A stretch of 64,000 nucleotides of DNA from Streptomyces sp. AC558_RSS880 (GTDB lineage Bacteria > Actinomycetota > Actinomycetes > Streptomycetales > Streptomycetaceae), in the NCBI RefSeq assembly GCF_019049255.1, contig NZ_JAGMUJ010000020.1, forward strand, positions 1-64,000, written 5' to 3'. Position numbers and translations under genes: made by a program. The notes beneath the pieces were generated by a model. The model ran no database searches. It worked only from the letters and a program-made list of their open reading frames with translations, and was not told the DNA's origin. Below, in pieces: positions 17,011 to 25,515 of the stretch (positions are counted from its first letter, which is position 1; each line of letters begins with the position of its first letter).

Positions 17011-17973
17011 GTGACGAAGGGTACACGCGGCGAGGGGGCGTGCACCGGTTCGGGTGCCGTCGGGCGGTCCGCGGTGATCCGCGGACCTACCGTGGTCGTC
17101 ATGGTCACAAGCGTCGCGTTGACGGGCCTGGCGGCCGTGGCTTCCGTGGTCTCGCTGACGCTCACGGGCCACGGCGGCGGCCGCCCGCTGGAGTGGGGGG
17201 CCGGGCCGCTGACGGTGGACTCGCTGCCCCGCGTCCCGTACGCCGCCCACCGGGGCGGGGCCCGCGAGGTGCCGGAGAACAGCATGTCGGGGCTGATGGC
17301 GGCGTACCGGCGCGGTACGGCGCAGGTGCTGGACTTCGACACGCGGGTGCTGCGGGACGGCACGCCGGTGGTCTTCCACGACGCGACCCTGAACCGCACG
17401 ACCTTTCTGGGCGGCGAGGTGCGCGGCCTGGACGCCGGGGAGTGGCGGGGCGTACGGCTGCGTCCGCGCGACCGGCTGCCGGGGAGCTGGCGTTCGGAGC
17501 GGCCGCCGACGGTCGCCGAGGTGCTGGACCGGTTCGGCGGGCGGATCGTGCTGACGCTGGAGGCGAAGGATCCGCGCGGGGTCGACCGGCTGGCCGCGCT
17601 GATCCGTGCCCGCGGCCTGACCCGCTCGGTGTTCGTGAACACCAACGACCCCGGGGTCGCCCTCCGCGTCCACCGCATGGGCCTGCTGACCCAGTTGTGG
17701 CGCTCGGCCCGCCAGCTGCGCACCGACCGTCCCGAGCGCTGGCGCTCCTACGTGGACCTGCTCGACGTCGACGTCAAGGCGCGGGACGCCGATCTGCGGC
17801 GCGCGGTGCGCTCCGGCATCCCCCGGGTGTGGGCCCACACGGTCGTCACCCCGGCCCAGCGCGACCGCGCCCTGGCGCTGGGCTGCAACGGCGTCATCAC
17901 GGACGCGCCGGGGCGGCTGGCCCGGCATCCGGCGCGGGTGCCGGGGAGGGTGAGCGCGGCGCCGGGGCGGTGA
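17011..17973 (+). CDS. Glycerophosphodiester phosphodiesterase, membrane-anchored
   Basis: 320 aa from GTG 17011. A hydrophobic segment at residues 27-52 serves as signal anchor, leaving the enzyme outside. GDPD catalytic features: H80-R81 in AAHRGGAREVPENS, the E89 and D108/D110 acidic positions, H123-D124 in VVFHDATLNR, and LTLEAKDP. It splits glycerophosphodiesters to glycerol-3-phosphate and an alcohol, useful in phosphate scavenging. Start uncertain; a later GTG would shorten the anchor. Confidence 0.85.
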   Translation: MTKGTRGEGACTGSGAVGRSAVIRGPTVVVMVTSVALTGLAAVASVVSLTLTGHGGGRPLEWGAGPLTVDSLPRVPYAAHRGGAREVPENSMSGLMAAYRRGTAQVLDFDTRVLRDGTPVVFHDATLNRTTFLGGEVRGLDAGEWRGVRLRPRDRLPGSWRSERPPTVAEVLDRFGGRIVLTLEAKDPRGVDRLAALIRARGLTRSVFVNTNDPGVALRVHRMGLLTQLWRSARQLRTDRPERWRSYVDLLDVDVKARDADLRRAVRSGIPRVWAHTVVTPAQRDRALALGCNGVITDAPGRLARHPARVPGRVSAAPGR

Positions 17974-17995
17974 GGCCGTCGGCCGTCCGGGCCGG

Positions 17996-18613
17996 TCAGC
18001 GGGGTGCGAGGCCGTTGAGGGCGTAGTCGACGAGGGTGTCGGTGTAGTCGTAGGTGATCGGGCCCGTGTACTGGAGCCAGCGCTGGGCGAGGGGGGAGAC
18101 GAAGAGTTCCAGGGCGATGCGCGGATCGACGTCGGGGCGGACGTCCCCGGCGTCCTGGGCGGAGCGCAGGCGCTCGACGTACAGCTGGAGCTGGGGTTCC
18201 AGCAGTCGGGCGACGAGCCTTCGGCCGAGTTCCTCGTTGACGACGCCCTCGGCGGCCAGCGCGCGGGAGGGGGCCTCGAAGGAGGGGTCCCGCAGCTCGT
18301 CGACCGTGGCGCGCAGGACGAGCTTGAGGTCTGCGGCGAGGTCGCCGGTGTCCGGGAAGGCGTACGGGACCTGGCCGGCCGTCGCTGCCGCCCGCTCGGC
18401 CATGTCGAGGAACGCCTCGAGGAGCACGTCCGCCTTCGACGACCACCACCGGTAGATCGTCTGCTTGCCGACTCCGGCGCGGGAGGCGATGCCCTCGATG
18501 GTGGTCTTCGGGTAGCCGACCTCGACGACCAGGGCGAGGGCGGCGTCGTAGATGGCCCGCCGGGAGCGCTCGCTGCGGCGGGTGGTGTCGGGGGCGGACT
18601 GGTGTGCGGCCAT
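17996..18613 (-). CDS. TetR family transcriptional regulator
   Basis: 205 aa. HTH at residues 20-65 (TIEGIASRAGVGKQTIYRWW), then a C-terminal ligand-binding helical domain of the TetR_C type. ATG at 18613. The divergent interval carries two copies of an AGACG-N3-CGTCT palindrome, suggesting autoregulation and control of the divergent DUF6243 gene. Confidence 0.9.
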   Translation of the reverse strand: MAAHQSAPDTTRRSERSRRAIYDAALALVVEVGYPKTTIEGIASRAGVGKQTIYRWWSSKADVLLEAFLDMAERAAATAGQVPYAFPDTGDLAADLKLVLRATVDELRDPSFEAPSRALAAEGVVNEELGRRLVARLLEPQLQLYVERLRSAQDAGDVRPDVDPRIALELFVSPLAQRWLQYTGPITYDYTDTLVDYALNGLAPR

Positions 18614-18636
18614 GGGACCGAATTTACCAGTTGACA

Positions 18637-18692
18637 AGACGGCGCGTCTCGCCGGACAGTGGTAGGCGTCGACAGCGAGACGATACGTCTCG
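18637..18692. promoter_or_regulatory. Twin TetR-type operators
   Basis: AGACG-GCG-CGTCT at 18637-18649 and the longer CGAGACG-ATA-CGTCTCG at 18676-18692. Their centres are 41 bp apart, between the divergent tetR and DUF6243 genes. The first directly follows a TTGACA (18631-18636). Confidence 0.7.
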
Positions 18693-18713
18693 TACTGATG
18701 AAGGGAAATCACC

Positions 18714-18971
18714 ATGACCCGAGGCGGAGCCGGAAACATGCTGGGCGTCGGCGGCACCCGACAGCACCTGGGCCGCGAGGCCCTGCGCGGGGGCGGGCGC
18801 GGGGGGCGTGTCGGGGGCGGGCTCGACCCGCAGGCGCAGAAGCGCGAACTGCTGCGCAAGCTGCAGGAGAAGCGGCAGGAGGCGGACGAGGGGAAGGGGA
18901 CGTCGCCCGGTCAGGCGTCGGCGCGCGGCGGCCAGGGGTCGCCCCAGTCGGTGTCCCGGGCCGACCGGTAG
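18714..18971 (+). CDS. DUF6243 family small protein
   Basis: 85 aa, ATG at 18714 behind AAGGGA. Opening MTRGGAGNMLGVGGTRQHLG, then a Gly/Arg segment and DPQAQKRELLRKLQEKRQEA match a small Streptomyces family (DUF6243) of unknown role. The last 20 residues are encoded by bases that overlap the convergent Rsm22-like gene and look unconserved. Probably the target of the divergent TetR. Confidence 0.7.
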   Translation: MTRGGAGNMLGVGGTRQHLGREALRGGGRGGRVGGGLDPQAQKRELLRKLQEKRQEADEGKGTSPGQASARGGQGSPQSVSRADR

Positions 18972-19909
18972 AGATCGCCGTGGCGCTTGGTCACGGTGGT
19001 GCGGCGCAGGGCCGGGTCCTTCTCGCACAGGTCGAGGAGGACCTGGCCCTTGCGGATCTGCGGCTTGCGGACGACGCGGGCGGGGGCCGGGGTCACCGGG
19101 AGGCGGGTGGCGGCGACGTAGCTGAACTTCTCGTCCTCGTAGGCGAGGGAGCCGCCCTTGATCTGGCGGTGCAGGGAGGAACGGCTGACCCGCGCGGAGA
19201 AGTGGCACCAGTCCGTGCCGGGGACGATGGGGCAGGCGGCGCTGTGCGGGCAGGGGGCGGCGACGTGGAAGCCGGCGGAGACCAGGCGGTCACGGGCCTC
19301 GATGACGCGGGCGTAGCCGTCGGGGGTGCCGGGTTCGACGATCACGACGGACTGCGCGGCGCCGGCGGTGGCGTCGACGAGGGCGGCGCGGTCGGGGGCG
19401 GTGAGCTCGTTGAGGACGTAGGAGACGGTGACGAGATCGGTGCTCTCGAGGGTGAGCTCCGATCCGATACGAGAGCGGTGCCAGCGGGCGCCGTGCAGGG
19501 CGGGGTTGGCGGCGGCGAGTTCCCGGCCGAGGGCGAGGGCGGGCTCGGCCCAGTCGAGGACGGTCACGGGGCGCTCCCCGTCCCAGGTCGCGCTCACCGC
19601 CCAGGCCGCGGCGCCGGTGCCGCCGCCGACGTCCACGTGGTCGCCGGGCGCCCACCCCGGCACGGCGTCCGCGAACGCCTCCAGCGCGGACCGCACCGCC
19701 TCGAACGTCGCGGGCATCCGGTAGGCGGCGTACGCGGCCACGTCGGCCCGGTCCCGCAGGATCGGCGCCTCGGTCGGGGTGGCGCCCCGGTAGTTGGCGA
19801 TCAGCCGCTCGACGGCCTGCGCGGCCTGCCGCGCCGGAAGCCCGTCGAGCAGCCCGGCGAGGGCGGTACGGAGAGTCTCGGCGGTGGGCGGGGAGGCGAG
19901 GGCGTTCAC
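18911..19909 (-). CDS. Rsm22-like small-subunit ribosomal methyltransferase family protein
   Basis: 332 aa. Class I methyltransferase core with the SAM loop VDVGGGTGAAAWAV and the motif LVTVSYVLNEL. A cysteine cluster CPHSAACPIVPGTDWCHF and conserved SRSSLHRQIKGG follow; these mark the Rsm22 family, linked to mitochondrial/bacterial small-subunit assembly and often metal-binding. GTG start at 19909. Its 3' end overlaps the DUF6243 tail by 61 bp. Confidence 0.85.
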   Translation of the reverse strand: MNALASPPTAETLRTALAGLLDGLPARQAAQAVERLIANYRGATPTEAPILRDRADVAAYAAYRMPATFEAVRSALEAFADAVPGWAPGDHVDVGGGTGAAAWAVSATWDGERPVTVLDWAEPALALGRELAAANPALHGARWHRSRIGSELTLESTDLVTVSYVLNELTAPDRAALVDATAGAAQSVVIVEPGTPDGYARVIEARDRLVSAGFHVAAPCPHSAACPIVPGTDWCHFSARVSRSSLHRQIKGGSLAYEDEKFSYVAATRLPVTPAPARVVRKPQIRKGQVLLDLCEKDPALRRTTVTKRHGDLYRSARDTDWGDPWPPRADA

Positions 19910-19945
19910 CCGGCGATTCTACGAGGACGCGTCAGGGTGGGGCGT

Positions 19946-20086
19946 CGCTCACGTCGGGGAGCATCGTTCACCGGCGGCAGCACCGCTCACCATCGAGGAC
20001 GTCGCTCACCATCGAGGGCACCGCTCACCATCGGGGACGTCGCTCACCATCGGGGACGTCGCTCACCATCGGGGACGTCGCTCACC
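19946..20086. repeat. 19-bp tandem repeat array
   Basis: Seven consecutive 19-bp units plus a partial one, consensus CGCTCACCATCGGGGACGT. Units at 20022, 20041 and 20060 are identical, those at 19984 and 20003 nearly so, and the two leftmost (19946, 19965) are degenerate. It occupies the space upstream of the Rsm22-like gene and runs to the 3' end of the serine hydrolase gene. Confidence 0.9.
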
Positions 20087-21215
20087 TCCCCCGCACCGCC
20101 CGCGCCACCCGCGTCGCCGCCTGCGCCCTCGGCGTGCTGTCCGGCGGGACCGGGCGGCGCGGATGGACCGTGTTGGCCAGCAGGATCAGATACGTGTCCG
20201 TGGCCCGGTCCAGGACCAGGGACGTGCCCGTGAAGCCGGCGTGGCCCGCGGCCCCCCGCCCCGCCAGTTCCCCCATGAGCCACGGCTGGTCCAGGGCGAA
20301 GCCCAGGCCGGGCGGGGTGAACAGCAGGTCCACGAAGTCGGGACCGAGGATGCGGGCGGGGCCGTACGAACCGCCCGCCAGCAGGGTCCGGCAGAAGACC
20401 GCCAGGTCCCGCCCCGTGGAGAACAGCCCGGCGTGGCCCGCCACCCCGCCCAGCGCCCACGCGTTCTCGTCGTGCACCTCGCCCCGCAGCATCCCCCGGT
20501 CCGCCTTGGCCCACGGCCGCCGCTGGTCCTCCGTCGCCGCCGCGTCCGGGCACGGCCCGAAGCCGGTCGCGGTCATGCCGAGCGGCCGGGTGATGCCGTC
20601 GCGCACGAGGACGTCGAGCGGGCGGCCGGTGATGCGCTCCAGGACGTGCTGGAGCAGCAGCATGTTGAGGTCGGAGTAGCAGTACGTGCCGGGCACCCCG
20701 ACGGGCCGCTCCGCGCGCAGCAGCGCCAGCCGTTCCGCGTCGTCGGCACAGTCGTACAACGGGAGTTCGGGGCGCAGCCCGGAGGTGTGGGTGAGCAGCT
20801 GGCGGATGGTGATCCCGTGCCGCGCCGCGCCCGTGAAGTCCGGCAGGTACGCGCCCACGCGCGCGTCGATGCCCAGCGTGCGCCGCTCGATCTGCTGCAC
20901 CACCGCCACCGAGGTGAACAGTTTGGTCAGGGACGCCAGGTCGAAGGGGGTGTCCACGGTCATCGGGACGCGTTCGGCCGGCGGCAGCTCGACCGGGGCG
21001 TCCGTCTCCTCGTCGTACGCCGCGTAGCGCACCGCCCAGCCCGCCGCCTCCTGCACGGCGAGCACCGGGCCGCGCCCGACGACCACGACGGCGCCCGCCG
21101 CCCAGGGCCGCTCGCCACCGGTGCGGGCGTGGACCTCCCGGACCAGGTGACGTAGTTCCCGCGTGTCGAGCCCGGCCCGCTCCGGTGTGCCGTCACGCAG
21201 TCGCGGCGCGCTCAG
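20082..21215 (-). CDS. Serine hydrolase, beta-lactamase class C-like
   Basis: 377 aa if translation begins at the CTG (21215-21213), which overlaps the TGA of the upstream exporter (CTGA) behind a G-rich ribosome site; GTG at 21251 or 21260 is the canonical alternative. Catalytic SLTK at residues 95-98 and YSD at 180-182 are intact, with ITIRQLLTHTSGL and the late GHAGFTGTS loop. The family includes D-Ala carboxypeptidases and esterases. No signal peptide, so probably cytosolic. Forms an operon with the MFS exporter. Confidence 0.85.
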   Translation of the reverse strand: MSAPRLRDGTPERAGLDTRELRHLVREVHARTGGERPWAAGAVVVVGRGPVLAVQEAAGWAVRYAAYDEETDAPVELPPAERVPMTVDTPFDLASLTKLFTSVAVVQQIERRTLGIDARVGAYLPDFTGAARHGITIRQLLTHTSGLRPELPLYDCADDAERLALLRAERPVGVPGTYCYSDLNMLLLQHVLERITGRPLDVLVRDGITRPLGMTATGFGPCPDAAATEDQRRPWAKADRGMLRGEVHDENAWALGGVAGHAGLFSTGRDLAVFCRTLLAGGSYGPARILGPDFVDLLFTPPGLGFALDQPWLMGELAGRGAAGHAGFTGTSLVLDRATDTYLILLANTVHPRRPVPPDSTPRAQAATRVARAVRGR

Positions 21216-22585
21216 ACGCCCCCGCCCTTCGCACCGGCCGATCCGCTCCACGGACGGCACATTCCCAGGAAGCAGGCCAGCGCCACGAGGGCGGCGACCA
21301 GCTGGACGACGGCCATCGGGACGGCGGTGTCCTCCCCGGCGATCCCGACCAGCGGGGAGGCGATCGCGCCGATGAGGAAGGACGTCGTGCCGAGCAGCGC
21401 CGACGCGGAGCCGGCGGCGTGCCTGGTGCGCATCAGGGCGAGGGTCTGCGTGTTGGGCAGGGTGATGCCCATCGCGGACATCAGCACGAACAGCGCGGCG
21501 GCCACCGGTACCAGCCCCACCTCGCCGAACGTGCCCAGCGACATCAGCAGCAGCGCGACCGCCGCGACGACCACCACGGCCAGCCCGAGACCGGTCGCCT
21601 TGTCCAGCCGGACCCGGCCGACCAGCACCTTGCCGTTGATCTGCCCCATGACCACCAGCCCGATCGAGTTGAGCCCGAACAGCAGGCTGAACGTCTGCGG
21701 GGAGGCGCCGTAGATCTCCTGGATGACGAACGGGGAGGCGGCGACGTAGGCGAAGAGGGAGGCGAAGGCGAATCCGCCGGTGAGCGTGTAGCCGGTGAAC
21801 ACGCGGTCGGCGAGCAGCCGGCGCATCGAGCCGAGCGTCTCGCCGACGCCTCCGTCGTGCCGGTCGGCGGGGGCCAGTGTCTCCGGCAGCCTCGCCCAGA
21901 CGACGGCCGTCAGCAGTACCCCGACGCCGGTCAGGACGACGAACACGCCCCGCCAGTCCGTCACCCGCAGGATCTGCCCGCCGATGAGCGGCGCCACGAT
22001 CGGCGCGACCCCGGAGATCAGCATGAGGGTGGAGAAGAAGCGGGCCATGGCCACGCCGTCGTACAGGTCGCGGGCGACCGCCCGCGCGATGACGATGCCG
22101 GCCGCGCCCGCGAGGCCCTGCGCCAGCCGGAAGGCGACGAGGAGTTCGACGGTCGGCGCGAAGGCGCACAGCGCGGTGGCGACGACGTAGACCACGAGGC
22201 CGACGAGCAGCGGCCGGCGGCGGCCCCACCGGTCGCTCATCGGGCCGACCACCAGCTGCCCGAACGCCATGCCGGCCAGACAGGCGGTGAGCGTCAGCTG
22301 GACGGTGGCGGCGGGCGCGTGCAGGGACTGGGTGACCGCCGGCAGGGCGGGGAGGTACATGTCCATCGCCAGCGGGGGCGTGGCGGTCAGGCCGCCGAGG
22401 ACCAGTGTGACCAGGAGGCTCGTGCGGCGGCCGGCGGTCGCGCGGAGCGCCGCCCCGTCCGCCCTCGGGCCCGGGACGGCCGTCTCCGGTGCCCTGCTCA
22501 CACCCGGGTTCGCTGCCGGGTTCGCTGTCGAGTTCGTCGCCGGATTCGCTGCCGGGTTCGATATGGACGCCCCACCCTCGGGCAT
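21212..22585 (-). CDS. MFS multidrug transporter, Bcr/CflA family
   Basis: 457 aa, 12 predicted membrane helices. The DHA1 motif A (GQLVVGPMSDRWGRRR) and MDMYLPALPAV near helix 1 are the Bcr/CflA marks; likely proton-driven drug efflux. ATG at 22585 behind GGGAGGGG. Residues 8-30 are a low-complexity NPAA/NPAT repeat encoded by a 12-bp DNA repeat. Coupled to the serine hydrolase gene. Confidence 0.9.
   Translation of the reverse strand: MPEGGASISNPAANPATNSTANPAANPGVSRAPETAVPGPRADGAALRATAGRRTSLLVTLVLGGLTATPPLAMDMYLPALPAVTQSLHAPAATVQLTLTACLAGMAFGQLVVGPMSDRWGRRRPLLVGLVVYVVATALCAFAPTVELLVAFRLAQGLAGAAGIVIARAVARDLYDGVAMARFFSTLMLISGVAPIVAPLIGGQILRVTDWRGVFVVLTGVGVLLTAVVWARLPETLAPADRHDGGVGETLGSMRRLLADRVFTGYTLTGGFAFASLFAYVAASPFVIQEIYGASPQTFSLLFGLNSIGLVVMGQINGKVLVGRVRLDKATGLGLAVVVVAAVALLLMSLGTFGEVGLVPVAAALFVLMSAMGITLPNTQTLALMRTRHAAGSASALLGTTSFLIGAIASPLVGIAGEDTAVPMAVVQLVAALVALACFLGMCRPWSGSAGAKGGGV
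22503..22560. repeat. 12-bp repeat encoding an NPAA tract
   Basis: About 4.5 degenerate copies of GCCGGGTTCGCT, inside the 5' end of the exporter gene, where they encode its Asn-Pro-Ala-rich head. Confidence 0.7.
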
Positions 22586-22663
22586 GTGGCCCCTCCCTTT
22601 CCATGCCATCGGCTCCCTATGCTCTCAGCTCGTACGGAGTGCTCGGCGTCAACGGCGATGTCA

Positions 22664-22677
22664 TGGGAGCGCTTCCA
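22664..22677. promoter_or_regulatory. CebR/LacI-type operator
   Basis: TGGGAGCGCTTCCA differs by one base from TGGGAGCGCTCCCA, the operator of CebR-like LacI regulators of cello-oligosaccharide genes. It sits 49-62 bases before the dehydrogenase start. Confidence 0.6.
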
Positions 22678-22725
22678 TCCACATCCGTTCAGGATGTGAC
22701 GAACGACACGAGCAGGGTGGGACGC

Positions 22726-23754
22726 ATGACGGAGCAGAAGGTGCGCTGGGGCATTCTGGCGACCGGTGGGATCGCCGCGAGGTTCACCGCGGACCTGGTG
22801 GACGTGCCGGACGCGGAGGTCGTGGCGGTGGCGTCGCGGTCGGTGGAGCCGGCGAAGGCGTTCGCCGAGCGGTTCGGGATACCGCGGGCGTACGGCGACT
22901 GGGAGTCGCTGGCGTTCGACGAGGAGGTCGACATCGTCTACGTCGCCACTCCGCACTCGGCGCACCGCGCGGCGGCCGGACTGATGCTGGAGTCCGGGCG
23001 GAACGTGCTGTGCGAGAAACCGTTCACGCTGAACGCGCGGGAGGCTCAGGAGCTGGTCGCGCTGGCGCGGGGCAACGGGCGCTTCCTGATGGAGGCCATG
23101 TGGACGTACTGCCATCCGATGGTGCGGCGGCTGAAGGCACTGGTCGACGACGGCGCGATCGGCGAGGTGCGCCACGTGCAGGCGGACTTCGGCCTCTCGG
23201 GTCCGTTCCCGGCGTCGCACCGGCTGCGGGACCCGGCGCTGGGCGGGGGCGCCCTGCTGGACCTGGGCGTGTACCCGGTGTCGTTCACGCAGCTGCTGCT
23301 CGGGGAGCCGTCGGACGTCACGGCGCGGGCGATGCTCTCGGAGGAGGGCGTCGACCTCCAGACGGGGGCGCTGCTCTCGTGGGAGAGCGGCGCTCTCGCC
23401 TCGGTGCACTGCTCCATCGTGGGCGGTACGGCGACCTACGCCTCGATCACCGGTTCCGAGGGCCGCATCGACATTCCGTCCGGCTTCTTCTTCCCGGAGC
23501 GGTTCGTGCTGCACCGGGACGGCCGGGACGCCGAGGAGTTCACGGCCGACCCGGCCGACGGTCCCCGCGACAGCCTCAGGCACGAGGCCGTCGAGGCGAT
23601 GCGGGCCCTGCGGGCCGGCGAGACCGAGTCCCCGCTGGTCCCGCTCGACGGCACCCTCGCCGTGATGCGGACGCTCGACGCGATCCGGGACCGCGTCGGC
23701 GTCCGCTACCCGGGAGAGACGGAGCAGGACCGGCAGGCCGTCACGCCGGCTTGA
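22726..23754 (+). CDS. Gfo/Idh/MocA family oxidoreductase
   Basis: 342 aa. N-terminal NAD(P) fold with GILATGGIAARF (residues 9-20) and the family motif CEKPF. The C-terminal alpha/beta domain carries the conserved GGALLDLGVYPVSF. These enzymes oxidise sugars, cyclitols or dihydrodiols. ATG at 22726 preceded by AGGGTGGG. The LacI-type operator upstream suggests carbohydrate control. Its end overlaps the convergent phoD gene by 14 bp. Confidence 0.88.
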   Translation: MTEQKVRWGILATGGIAARFTADLVDVPDAEVVAVASRSVEPAKAFAERFGIPRAYGDWESLAFDEEVDIVYVATPHSAHRAAAGLMLESGRNVLCEKPFTLNAREAQELVALARGNGRFLMEAMWTYCHPMVRRLKALVDDGAIGEVRHVQADFGLSGPFPASHRLRDPALGGGALLDLGVYPVSFTQLLLGEPSDVTARAMLSEEGVDLQTGALLSWESGALASVHCSIVGGTATYASITGSEGRIDIPSGFFFPERFVLHRDGRDAEEFTADPADGPRDSLRHEAVEAMRALRAGETESPLVPLDGTLAVMRTLDAIRDRVGVRYPGETEQDRQAVTPA

Positions 23755-25381
23755 GCCCCTGCTCCCCCACCTCCGTGACGAAGGAGGCGGCGGTCGTGAG
23801 CGGCGCGCCCTGCGTGGTCACGTGGGACACCGTCTTGAAGTCGGCGCGCGCCAGCTCACGGCCGAGCGACACCGTGGTGTAGCCGCGGAGCCCGCTGTAG
23901 AACCTCATGTGCGGGTTGGCGGCCATGTAGGTGTCCCAGTTGGAGGGCTTCTCCGAGCCGTTGCCGCCGCTGGTGACGGAGGTCGTGACGATCTCCGTGC
24001 CCACGGTCCGGGAGTCCGGGTCGGAGAAGTCGCGCTTGATGTCGAAGCCGTAGTGCACGTGCACGTCGCCGGTGAGGACCATGAGGTTCTCGACGCCGGC
24101 GGCCTGCGCGCCGGCCAGCACCCGCTCGCGGGAGGCCGGGTAGCCGTCCCAGGAGTCCATGGAGACCTTGGAGGGCGCCGTGCTCGAGTTGAACCGCTGG
24201 GAGAACGTGACCTGCTGGGGCAGCACGTTCCACACCGCGTCCGACCGGTGCCAGCCGTTGAGCAGCCAGCGCTCCTGGGCGTCCCCGGTCAGGGTGCGCG
24301 ACGGGTCCTCGGACTCCGGGCCCGGGTACTGCCAGCCGTCGCCGTACGCCTGGTTGGAGCGGTACTGGCGGGTGTCGAGCACGTCGAACTGGGCCAGCCG
24401 GCCCCAGTGCAGGCGGCGGTAGAGCTTCAGGTCCGGGCCCTCGGGCAACTGCGGGCGCCGCAGCGGCATGTTCTCCCAGTAGGCCCGGTAGGCGGCGGCC
24501 CGGCGCAGCAGGAACTCCTCCGGCGGGACGCTGTTCTCCGGGGCGTCGCCGGCGTAGTTGTTCTCGGTCTCGTGGTCGTCCCAGGTGACGACGAAGGGGT
24601 GCGCGGCGTGCGCGGCCCGCAGGTCGGGGTCCGACTTGTAGAGGGCGTACCGCAGGCGGTAGTCCTCCAGCGTCACCGTCTCGTGGCCGAACAGCGCGGG
24701 CAGGGTGCCGGCGGGGTAGGCGCGCGAGCCCGCGACGGCGTTGACGGCGTACTCGTAGAGGTAGTCGCCGAGGTGGAAGACGACGTCCACGTCCTCCTCG
24801 GCGAGGTGGCGGTACGCGGTGTAGTAGCCCTGGTCGTAGCGCTGGCACGAGACCACGCCGAAGGTGAGGCCGTCGGCCCTGCCGCGGGTCGCGGGCGCGG
24901 TGCGGGTGCGGCCGACGGGGCTGACGAAGCGGCCGGCCCGGAAGCGGTAGTAGTAGACGTGGCCGGGGGCGAGGTGGCCGGCCTCGACGTGCACGGTGTG
25001 GTGGAACTCGGGGTGGGCGGTGGCCTCGCCCCGTCTGACGACGCGGCGGAACCGTTCGTCCAGGGCGAGTTCCCAGCCGACGGTGACGCGTCGCGCGGGC
25101 AGTCCGCCGTCGGCCTGGTAGGGGGCGGGGGCCAGGCGCGTCCACAGCAGGGCGGAGTCGGGCAGCGGGTCGCCGGAGGCGACTCCGAGCGTGAACGGGT
25201 CGTCGGTGAGCTGCGCGGCGTCGAGTTCGGCGGCGGCCGCGGTGCCCGCGCCGGGCACGTCGACCGCGAAGGCGAGCGCGGCGGCGGCGCCGGTGACGGT
25301 CAGGAACCGGCGGCGGCCGATGTGGCGGGCGGCCGCGCGGAGTTCGGGGGCGTGCTGTGACTGACGGGCCTCGGATGTCAT
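23741..25381 (-). CDS. phoD: Secreted alkaline phosphatase D
   Basis: 546 aa. Tat signal RRRFLTVTG early in the protein, so exported folded. PhoD metal-site blocks are present: VVSCQRYDQGYY, VVFHLGDYLYEY, VTWDDHETENNY and MVLTGDVHVHYG, with an N-terminal Ig-like PhoD_N domain before them. Releases phosphate from mono- and diesters outside the cell. ATG at 25381 with GAGGA. A three-unit PHO box lies 80-108 bases upstream, indicating PhoP control. Confidence 0.93.
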   Translation of the reverse strand: MTSEARQSQHAPELRAAARHIGRRRFLTVTGAAAALAFAVDVPGAGTAAAAELDAAQLTDDPFTLGVASGDPLPDSALLWTRLAPAPYQADGGLPARRVTVGWELALDERFRRVVRRGEATAHPEFHHTVHVEAGHLAPGHVYYYRFRAGRFVSPVGRTRTAPATRGRADGLTFGVVSCQRYDQGYYTAYRHLAEEDVDVVFHLGDYLYEYAVNAVAGSRAYPAGTLPALFGHETVTLEDYRLRYALYKSDPDLRAAHAAHPFVVTWDDHETENNYAGDAPENSVPPEEFLLRRAAAYRAYWENMPLRRPQLPEGPDLKLYRRLHWGRLAQFDVLDTRQYRSNQAYGDGWQYPGPESEDPSRTLTGDAQERWLLNGWHRSDAVWNVLPQQVTFSQRFNSSTAPSKVSMDSWDGYPASRERVLAGAQAAGVENLMVLTGDVHVHYGFDIKRDFSDPDSRTVGTEIVTTSVTSGGNGSEKPSNWDTYMAANPHMRFYSGLRGYTTVSLGRELARADFKTVSHVTTQGAPLTTAASFVTEVGEQGLKPA

Positions 25382-25460
25382 CCGTTCCTCCCCTGGCGTA
25401 TGGATGCGGGAGGAATTGGAGTGGCCGGGGACGACCGCGCATTGACGCGTACACGGAATT

Positions 25461-25489
25461 CGCATGACGGTCGTATGAGGTCCGCATGA
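25461..25489 (-). promoter_or_regulatory. PHO box (PhoP binding direct repeats)
   Basis: On the minus strand TCATGCG, TCATACG and TCATGCG recur at exactly 11-base spacing (25483-25489, 25472-25478, 25461-25467), the layout of Streptomyces PhoP sites. It is placed to serve phoD and may also affect the divergent SDR gene at 25516. Confidence 0.75.
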
Positions 25490-25515
25490 CGGACCCTCCC
25501 GTACGCTGCGGGCCC

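Noticed and set aside
19946..20086. CRISPR array
   Set aside because: Units adjoin without unique spacers and no cas genes are present.
21216..22604. Upstream half of the 840-codon frame joined to the serine hydrolase
   Set aside because: Arg-rich shadow of the MFS gene; only the part after 21215 is protein-like.
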